Shown here: one piece after another, positions 57,435 through 64,000 of the stretch
Layout: each line of letters opens with the position of its first letter
Position numbering within the stretch: position 1 is the stretch's first letter
Origin: Rhizaria sp. SCN 62-66
Taxonomy: Eukaryota; Rhizaria, unplaced
Assembly: GCA_001724265.1 (NCBI GenBank)
Contig: MEDY01000008.1
Coordinates: 97,400 to 161,399 of the forward strand
Direction: 5' to 3'
DNA: 64,000 bases
Notes under the pieces: model-generated
What the model saw: the letters and a program-made list of their open reading frames with translations, nothing else
Told to the model about the DNA's origin: nothing
The model's database searches: none
Translations under genes and position numbers: made by a program

Positions 57435-60400
57435 ATGCCGCGCAAGTTCGAGAAGCTCACGTTTCTGGCCCTGGCTGTGAGCGTCGCGCTTCCCGCGTCG
57501 CTCCTTGCTCCAGCGCCGATTTCTGCTGTGACCGTGCTGCCTGTATCGGCGCTGGCACTGTTTTACTGCGCGCGGCACGTGCTCGCCGGCTTCACACGCT
57601 GGCAGCTTTACCCTTTCTACATCGTCGTCGCCACTTCGACGCTCCCCCTCTTCCTCACAACGATTGCATCACTGCTCCCCGCTTCCGCGGCCGCCGTGTC
57701 CAACGCGTTGCTTGCCGTCCCCCCGGCGCCCTCGTGGCTCGCGCTGATCCTCTTCGCCGCGTCGTTCCTGCTGGACCGCGTGTTGTTTCCTCTCACGCCG
57801 CTGCCGCTACCACCCGGCCCCCACCAGCGCCTGCGCCTCGTGCGCCACCGCTTCGCCGCGCTCGTGCCCGTCCCGCGCGAGGGCCCGCTGGTGGATGAGT
57901 ATCCCGACTCGTCTTTCCCGCCGCAGACGCACCCGCAGTTCTATGGCGTCCCGGGCGCGCGCCTCAGCGCCGCCGCGCAGGCCGTCGCTGACCGACAGGC
58001 GGTCACGGCCGCGGAGGCGCTCGCCGCCGCGTTCGCCGACGCCCGCAGGCCCGACGGCGCCGCGCTCAGTGACGGCGTCTACGCGAGCTCGATCTACAAG
58101 ACTGCGAGCACGGCCAATGCGGCTGCGAAGGACAATTCGAGCGCCACCGACTGCGCTGCCTCAGAGTCCAAGTGTGAATCCAAGTGCGCCTCGAACTCAG
58201 CTGATGTGAGCTCGGCGACTCGCGCTAACCCCAACGCGACGGCCGTGCCGCTGCACGCGCAGCGCCCGTTCGAGGTGCTGGACATGTGCGTGCACGTCAC
58301 TTACCCTGCGGCCGCGGCGCACGGCGGCGACCGCGGCGACGGCGACTCGTACCTCGCGCCGTACCTGTCCCCGTACGAGGCCTCCGCCACGGCGTCCTTC
58401 GCGTCGCTGCCCGTGTGGCTCTTCAGCTCGCTGCAGATGGTCACGCAACACGTGCGCACGCCCTCGTTCCTCGCGCCCTGCCCCCCGCCCGCGCCCGCCG
58501 CCGCCGCTGCGGCGGCGGCCGCTGCCCGTGGGGCGCCCGTGCTGCCCGTGCCGCTGCCGGCCGGCGTCGTCGCCACGCTGCTACCCGCGGGGAGCCCGGC
58601 CGCCGTGGGCGCGGCCGCGCTGGCTGCCGCGCTCGACTCGACCGCCGTCTCGGTCAACGCGGGAGCCGCGCTCGATGTCGACGCCGTGGTCGAGAAGGCT
58701 GCCAAGAACAGCGCGGGCAACGCCGTCAAAGAACACTTCAAGCGCGCCCTGACCCAGCTGTCCGCTATCTTGCCCAAGACCACGAGCGCGACAAAGACTG
58801 CTCCGACGGCGAGTACTGTTCCGGCGTCCTCGCCGTCGTCGTGGCCCGTGGTGATCCTGTCCCACGGGCTCGGCGGCACGGCCGAGATGTACGCCACGAC
58901 GGCCCAGGCGCTGGCGTCATACGGCCACATCGTCGTCGCGCCCACGCACACCGACGGCTCGGCCTCGGTCGCGTTGCCCTTCACGGCCACCGACGTGTTC
59001 TATTCGCGGCCGCAGGGCGAGTGGCTCGTGCGCCGCCGCCGCCGCAAGCACATCCTCGGCGACCCTGCGGCCGGCGCGACGGCGGCGGCGGATCACGGCG
59101 ACCGCGGGAGCCACCACGCCGCGCGCGAGGAGAGCGCGGTCGAGGACGAGGAGGAGCTGGAGCCTGCATCGCCCGCCACGACGCGCTCGGCCGGCGACAA
59201 GCTCGCGCTCTCCGCGCTCCACAGCAACAGCAGCGGCGACGCGGGTGGTGCGGGTGCCGCTGACAGCGGGAACGACGACGAACTCGCACAGTCGAACGCG
59301 CTGCGGTTGTCGTGGACCGCGACGGACCTGGACGCTGCGTCCATCGTCGTCAACCTGCTGCCCGCGACCGCGGAGGCCATGGGCGGCGCCAGCACCGACG
59401 TCGCCTCGGCGGAGGACCACGAGCGCGCCGCCGCGGCTCTCGCCGACAAGGGCTCCGACTCAGCGTCGGACGCTGCCGCCGCGGCAACTGAGGAGGACAA
59501 CGGCTGGGACCCGCTGCAAGAGTACAAGACCGCCATCGCCAACGTTGCTGCAAACTCGAGCGCCGCCTACAACAAGAACGCCAGTTCGTCGGTGTTTGTC
59601 GCGCCCCTGTGCGCCGAGGGCTACACAGAGCGCTCTGCGGTCCGCATGGCGATGGTGTTCCCGACGCACCTCGAGCGCAAGCTCGAGCGCGAGATCCGCG
59701 CCACGCAGCTGCAGCGCCGCGTGCGCGAGGTGCGCTTCGTCGTCGACGTGCTCACCGTCGCCGAGCGCGCGTTGTGGGCGCCCGACGCCCGCATCGGCTT
59801 CCGCAGCGACTGCGTGGCCGAGGCGCCGGGGTACTGGCTCAACGGTGCCTACATCGCGCCCCCGCAAGCTGCGAAGAACAACAGCGGCGCGGCGCAGGCG
59901 TCAACTGCCACTGTGATTGCCGGTGCTGGCCCACCCGCGCCTGCTGCGGCCGCGGCCCCGTCACAGTGGGCCGCCACCGCGTCCGCTGCGGACGTGCTGC
60001 CCGCGGGCTGCGAAGCGCCCCGCAGCGACCGCGAGCTCGTGCCCACGCTACCGTTCTTCCCCGCCATCCCGTGCCGCGCCACAGCGGCGCTGCTGGCGCC
60101 GACGGACGGCGACCGCGATCAAAGGCCCGTGGTCGTGACGAGCTTTTCGCTGGGCGACATTATCCCTTCGCTGCGCGTGCGCACCTACACCGTCGCGGCG
60201 GGCGACCCCAACGCCGCGCCCACGCCGGTCGCCGACAACGCGCCTGCTGACGGCCAGAGTAACAGCGACGTCAAGTCTGCTCCGAAGCCGCTTGGAGTCG
60301 GCACCGGCGGCGCGTCTCTGCCGTCGTCGTCGCTGCTCACAGTCACTTGCGCGGCCGTGCCCGCGCCGCCCGCGGGCCGCTTCGACCTCGTGTCTCGCCT

Positions 60401-61814
60401 GTGGACCTTCGGCCACTCGTTCGGCGGCGCAACAGCGCTGCTCTCTGGCGCGCGCGACCCGCGTCTGCGGTCCGTGGCGACTGCGGACCCGTGGATCTAC
60501 CCCACGCCGCCGCTGGTCACGCACGCAGACGTGCCGTTGGCGGGCGAGAAGGCTGTGTCGGAGATCCTGCCGCCGCCGCCCAAGGGGGCTCGCGGCCGCG
60601 CGCTCGCCCGTGTCGGACGCAGGCCCGCGGTCGGGGTCGTGCTGGGCGGCGTCGGCGCGAGATGGGCGCTCGACGGTGAGCGCGCGCTGACTGACGGATA
60701 CGACAACGACTGCGAGCTTGATAATGTAAATGGTGCCGCTGACAACGACAACACTCTGCGCGCTCGTCGCGGTGCTCAGAACAAGAACAACAAATGCATC
60801 TCGAACAAAAACTTGGCTGCCATTGCGAGTCCCACCTCTGCTGGCTTGCAGAGCCCTGCGCTGCTGTCGCGCCGCCCCCTGTCCCGGCTCACTCTGCCGT
60901 TCCCTCACGCCGTGCCTGCGCTCACGCTGGTGAGCGACCGGTGGGAGAAGTGGCTCATCCACCACAACGCCATCCGCCGCATGGTGCGCTTTATGACGCT
61001 GGCGAACCCGTTGTCGGCGCTGGCGCTGATGCCCGGCACGCTCCACAGCAACTTCATGGACGCGCCCTTCTGGTCGCCCGCCACGTCGACCTGGCTCGAG
61101 GCATCGGGCACCACGGACCCCGCCAGCGCGATGGACAAATGCATGACGGTTGTTGCCACCTTCGCCGCAGCCACCGTTGCCGACGCCGCTGCGACGGTCG
61201 CGGACTCGGCTGCTAACTCTGGATCTGGCGATCCGAGCGAGAGTGAGATGCTGAAGCACGTCGTTGCCACGAGGACTCCTGGCGGCCACCGCAGTCGCCT
61301 GGCCAGTAAGAGCGCCGCGAGCGCGCTGACCGTGGGCAGAGACGTCAGCTGTGACTGGGTCGCCCTGGAGCGGCGCCCCCGCGTGCCGGCCCCGACCATG
61401 GCGGCGGCGATGCTGCGCTACCTCCGCGCCGCGCTCTCGGCCGCGCTCACCTCGCGCTTCCCCTCCGTGCCCGCCACGCCGGAGCAGGCCGCGGCGGCCA
61501 ACGCGGCCGCGCGCTCTGCGGCGCTGGCGGCGGCACTAGGCATTGCGTCCGCTGTGAGCGCGGGCAGCGCGGGTGTCACAGGGGCCGGGTTTGGCACGTG
61601 GAGCGTGGTCGAAGAGGCCGCGCTACACCGCGGGCCCGGCTCGGCGCCTGCGAGCGCGGGTGAAACTGTCGCCATGGCCGTGCTTGCGGGCGGCCGGAGC
61701 GAGGCCGTGGCGGCGGCGCAGGAGCTGCTCCGCAGGCTGGATGACGATCAGATCTCGGTCGATGCGCTCGTCGTTGAGAACTTGGAGACTGTTGCCACAG
61801 AAGCGCTTATTTGA
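57435..61814 (+). CDS. membrane-anchored PAF-acetylhydrolase-like alpha/beta hydrolase
   Basis: A single exon encodes 1,459 residues and ends in TGA. Three or four hydrophobic helices fill residues 8-120 (LTFLALAVSVALPASLLAPA; YPFYIVVATSTLPLFLTTIA; WLALILFAASFLLDRVLFPL), so the enzyme is probably membrane-bound. The catalytic part shows the PAF-acetylhydrolase/PLA2G7 pattern: oxyanion motif SHGLGG (from residue 476), nucleophile GHSFGG with Ser995, Asp1018 in TADPWIYP, and His1204 in GTLHSNF. A helix that precedes the nucleophile in the family is recognisable (RATQLQRRVREVRFVVDVLT). Such enzymes remove short or oxidised acyl chains from phospholipids. The protein is over three times the usual length of about 440. 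Ala/Ser/Asp-rich insertions lie before the oxyanion motif, between it and the nucleophile (about 520 residues), and before the His. All key residues are intact, so activity is expected. Confidence 0.85.
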   Translation: MPRKFEKLTFLALAVSVALPASLLAPAPISAVTVLPVSALALFYCARHVLAGFTRWQLYPFYIVVATSTLPLFLTTIASLLPASAAAVSNALLAVPPAPSWLALILFAASFLLDRVLFPLTPLPLPPGPHQRLRLVRHRFAALVPVPREGPLVDEYPDSSFPPQTHPQFYGVPGARLSAAAQAVADRQAVTAAEALAAAFADARRPDGAALSDGVYASSIYKTASTANAAAKDNSSATDCAASESKCESKCASNSADVSSATRANPNATAVPLHAQRPFEVLDMCVHVTYPAAAAHGGDRGDGDSYLAPYLSPYEASATASFASLPVWLFSSLQMVTQHVRTPSFLAPCPPPAPAAAAAAAAAARGAPVLPVPLPAGVVATLLPAGSPAAVGAAALAAALDSTAVSVNAGAALDVDAVVEKAAKNSAGNAVKEHFKRALTQLSAILPKTTSATKTAPTASTVPASSPSSWPVVILSHGLGGTAEMYATTAQALASYGHIVVAPTHTDGSASVALPFTATDVFYSRPQGEWLVRRRRRKHILGDPAAGATAAADHGDRGSHHAAREESAVEDEEELEPASPATTRSAGDKLALSALHSNSSGDAGGAGAADSGNDDELAQSNALRLSWTATDLDAASIVVNLLPATAEAMGGASTDVASAEDHERAAAALADKGSDSASDAAAAATEEDNGWDPLQEYKTAIANVAANSSAAYNKNASSSVFVAPLCAEGYTERSAVRMAMVFPTHLERKLEREIRATQLQRRVREVRFVVDVLTVAERALWAPDARIGFRSDCVAEAPGYWLNGAYIAPPQAAKNNSGAAQASTATVIAGAGPPAPAAAAAPSQWAATASAADVLPAGCEAPRSDRELVPTLPFFPAIPCRATAALLAPTDGDRDQRPVVVTSFSLGDIIPSLRVRTYTVAAGDPNAAPTPVADNAPADGQSNSDVKSAPKPLGVGTGGASLPSSSLLTVTCAAVPAPPAGRFDLVSRLWTFGHSFGGATALLSGARDPRLRSVATADPWIYPTPPLVTHADVPLAGEKAVSEILPPPPKGARGRALARVGRRPAVGVVLGGVGARWALDGERALTDGYDNDCELDNVNGAADNDNTLRARRGAQNKNNKCISNKNLAAIASPTSAGLQSPALLSRRPLSRLTLPFPHAVPALTLVSDRWEKWLIHHNAIRRMVRFMTLANPLSALALMPGTLHSNFMDAPFWSPATSTWLEASGTTDPASAMDKCMTVVATFAAATVADAAATVADSAANSGSGDPSESEMLKHVVATRTPGGHRSRLASKSAASALTVGRDVSCDWVALERRPRVPAPTMAAAMLRYLRAALSAALTSRFPSVPATPEQAAAANAAARSAALAAALGIASAVSAGSAGVTGAGFGTWSVVEEAALHRGPGSAPASAGETVAMAVLAGGRSEAVAAAQELLRRLDDDQISVDALVVENLETVATEALI

Positions 61815-63862
61815 TCTGAGCGTGACAAAGCAGCTGATGTGGTCGGTTGGTATTGGTGATAGAGCGGAGATAACAATGGATATTTATGTATTGCAGTGAA
61901 GTGCTCTAGAATACAAGAATTATTATTGAATGCAGCTCATCTGTACTAGAGAATCATTCATCCTCCCGTTGTAAGACTTTGACCTCTTATAAATGCAATT
62001 TAAAACGTGTTCTTCGTATAGAATATAGCTAAATACATATATCAGACAAAAATAAATGAAGTAATACTATCAAAACAAATTTATACGCCTGTACCAATTG
62101 TAAAAAGCAAATTATCTAAAATACAGCAGTTTAAACGTGAGTACCTTATAGATCACCAGAATGACCCATCAGATGGGGGCTCTTCATATCTTCTGTCAAA
62201 ACAAAAGGGAGTAATCCTTTTAGTTTAAGGTATGAACTCGGACAATTGTTCGGTTATATCTGCTCAACTCACGTGAGATGAGCATCCGCCCGCTAGTTGC
62301 TGGTGTTTCAAGAAACAAACAACACAATACAAAAAACAAAAAACAGAAAACAACACTACTTTTCTTCATTGCAGATTGTGGTTTTTACGTCTGTTTGCTG
62401 TGACTGACGGTTGTTCTGAACTACCCATTTTGCAAGTAGACCTAACACAAGATATCTGCATCGCTACCCTTGTACAGCGTGCACGAAGCTGATTACGCGC
62501 ACCTAAACTCTGGCACACCTTTCCAGTGAAACGATCGAGTGCAAGACAAGCTCCCAACAACGAGCATTACGCGTGCACTGATGACTGACATCATGAGAAA
62601 TACATGATAATGAACAATGACGACCATTAAAATCAATAAATTTGATATCGTGCAGTGTATAGGTCTCTGTTTGGTGGTTATCTCTGGAATGTAAACGCAT
62701 CTGCGTTGCTCAAGCTGTTCCAGAAACAGAGCTTGATGTCGGCTTTGACGCATCCAGTCATCATCCTTGTAGCGGAGAGCGGAAGAGCTCAACATCCAAT
62801 GGCACCGAAGGCCAGGATAACAAAGAGTACGAAGTCGAAGAGAAAGATGCTCGTAGAGAAATATTACGCATCACCATCGACAAAGCCCACTTCGTCACAA
62901 CAGAATGCTATGGGACATAAATCGTTATGAATGTGGCGCAACGTGCTTGCGATAAACCCAAAAAATCATAAAACTACTGTACTACATACCAATGCTTGAG
63001 CGCAGCGAAATCTGCGCCGTCACAACGCCAAACCTCTTGCACTAATGTCTCCAAACCTGAAGTATGTGATAGAACGGCCCTAACGCGTGCTAATCCTCAT
63101 TCCCGACATTCAGTGTAACCCACATTGTAGCCTTGCAAATGCCAAACAAATCAGTGCTACGACGAAAGCTTTATGCAACATATAGCCTACTACAGCTCGC
63201 ATTATCGCAGGTGATTCGTACGTCAGTGGTGAGGCAAAGGACGAAAAGGAGCCTAGATCCACCACTAAACCAGGGTCTAATGAACTAAATATTAGGGCCA
63301 AAATAGATTGCAATAATTCACCGCCTGCTACCCAACTCTCAGGTTTATACGCAATAAACTCTCTGAGATATCCTTGGTTTTCTGAGATAAGCACTGTTGG
63401 TGACCGTGAGCTGCACATGAGCGGCCTTGCTTTAAAAAAGTAAGTCGCTCGCGTGTGCTCGCCTCGACCAGCCGAAACCCCCCAAGCCTGACGCGCGCCG
63501 GTCTTTACATTTCTCATATTACAAGAACAAATGAGCTGATACTGCAATGAAACTCAGATGAGTGTATTGATCGCTATTAGATCAACATTGTCTTAATTAC
63601 GTACAGCATTTGCTCACGATTCTGCATCAGACCAGCGAAGATATGATCTGTCGATGGTCACCACGATGCAAAATCGATGTGACTGATCTTGGACGCTCTT
63701 TTACCCGCGTTTCATTCTTCTGCTTTGAAAATCGGTTGATTTGCTAGAAGTGTTTCGTCCTCGACGTACCTCTTCTAAATATCCGTATCTCACCTCAATT
63801 CTCTTTTGTGTCACTTTTTCCCTATGAACTCCCCTGGCTCGCCCTCATAGAAAAGCATCTCG
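61815..63862. other. 2-kb AT-rich spacer before actin
   Basis: It is the 3' flank of the hydrolase and the promoter side of actin. Frames at 62.5-62.9 kb and 63.1-63.5 kb are weak. A possible actin 5' UTR intron runs from GTACCT at about 63767 to ATAG at 63850. No tRNA or other RNA gene is recognised. Confidence 0.45.
63110..63517 (-). CDS. weak open frame with hydrophobic C terminus
   Basis: This minus-strand frame has its first ATG near 63517 and ends in TGA. It contains two mildly hydrophobic stretches (LLQSILALIFSSLDPGLVV; LHKAFVVALICLAFARL). The composition is AT-rich and no family is recognised. It may be a relic or chance. Confidence 0.15.
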   Translation of the reverse strand: MRNVKTGARQAWGVSAGRGEHTRATYFFKARPLMCSSRSPTVLISENQGYLREFIAYKPESWVAGGELLQSILALIFSSLDPGLVVDLGSFSSFASPLTYESPAIMRAVVGYMLHKAFVVALICLAFARLQCGLH

Positions 63863-64000
63863 ATGTCTGAGGTTCAGTCCCTCGTCGTTGACAACGGCTC
63901 TGGTATGTGCAAGGCCGGCTTCGCCGGTGACGATGCCCCCCGCTCCGTCTTCCCTTCCGTCGTCGGTCGCCCCCGTCACCAGGGCGTGATGGTCGGCATG
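63863..64000 (+). CDS. ACT: actin, 5' end (3' truncated by window)
   Basis: The first 46 codons of conventional actin run into the window end without an intron. The start [20 protein letters not shown] contains the nucleotide phosphate-binding loop ([10 protein letters not shown]), followed by [20 protein letters not shown] and QGVMVGM. Actin polymerises into filaments for motility, endocytosis and division. The acidic N terminus is short, and the PRSVFPSVV variant of the usual PRAVFPSIV is conservative. Codons are almost all C-ending, the strongest bias in the window, as expected for an abundant protein. A GT..TAG pair just upstream could be a 5' UTR intron, which many actin genes have. Confidence 0.97.
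   Translation, partial: MSEVQSLVVDNGSGMCKAGFAGDDAPRSVFPSVVGRPRHQGVMVGM

Noticed and set aside
1465-61814. UAG reassigned to glutamine throughout the genome
   Set aside because: It is not accepted as proven. About 14,000 codons in the other confident genes, many of them Gln-rich, have no internal UAG. The signal is confined to one gene plus one terminal UAG, so it is reported as an open question.
1-64000. tRNA, rRNA, snRNA genes, CRISPR arrays, insertion sequences, bacterial promoters or riboswitches
   Set aside because: I looked for tRNA T-loop and A-box patterns, conserved rRNA/snRNA words and regularly spaced repeats and found nothing convincing. Prokaryotic elements are not expected in this intron-bearing nuclear DNA.

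Overview
The window is nuclear DNA of a eukaryotic microbe (protist). Four things show this. Genes are split by short introns (107-240 nt). It encodes a histone H3 and an actin. Its protein families are eukaryote-specific: an RCR-type ubiquitin ligase, ankyrin/J-domain, sushi/REJ/GPS receptor and PAF-acetylhydrolase-like families. Finally, its genes are GC-rich with long Ala, Gln and Ser tracts and lie between AT-rich spacers. I cannot name the lineage from sequence alone. A strong local signature is the 5' splice site: 12 of 13 reconstructed introns begin GTACG and the other begins GTATG.

Layout. 1-1 kb: 3' end of an Ala-rich gene. 1.5-7.3 kb (+): a large RING-Cys-relay E3 ubiquitin ligase gene whose first exon contains four in-frame UAG codons. 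7.7-13.0 kb (-): a six-exon leucine-rich-repeat/coiled-coil protein, convergent with the ligase. 13.6-14.3 kb (+): a four-helix membrane protein, divergent from the LRR gene. 15.4-38.8 kb (-): one uninterrupted 23.4-kb reading frame (about 7,812 residues) for a cell-surface receptor with a signal peptide, a long sushi array, a REJ region, a GPS motif, five predicted membrane helices and a long disordered tail. 40.8-41.2 kb (-): a divergent histone H3. 43.9-49.5 kb (+): a four-exon ankyrin-repeat protein with a C-terminal J domain. 50.1-53.2 kb (+): a Gln/Ala-rich protein with a small N-terminal helical domain. 55.3-56.9 kb (+): an Ala/Pro-rich low-complexity protein. 57.4-61.8 kb (+): a membrane-anchored alpha/beta hydrolase of the PAF-acetylhydrolase type. 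63.9 kb to the end (+): the 5' end of an actin gene. Spacers of 0.4-2.6 kb hold no RNA gene I can recognise, some weak open frames, and a few inverted repeats.

The genes do not form an operon or an evident pathway. The main points are the ubiquitin ligase, which joins ubiquitin-binding modules (UBZ4, UIM) to an RCR catalytic core across several UAG codons; the giant receptor, whose GPS lacks the residues needed for self-cleavage; and the unusual splice-donor consensus. Confirmed terminators are UAA (six genes) and UGA (three genes). The only apparent UAG terminator, that of the giant receptor, is followed nine codons later by an in-frame UAA.
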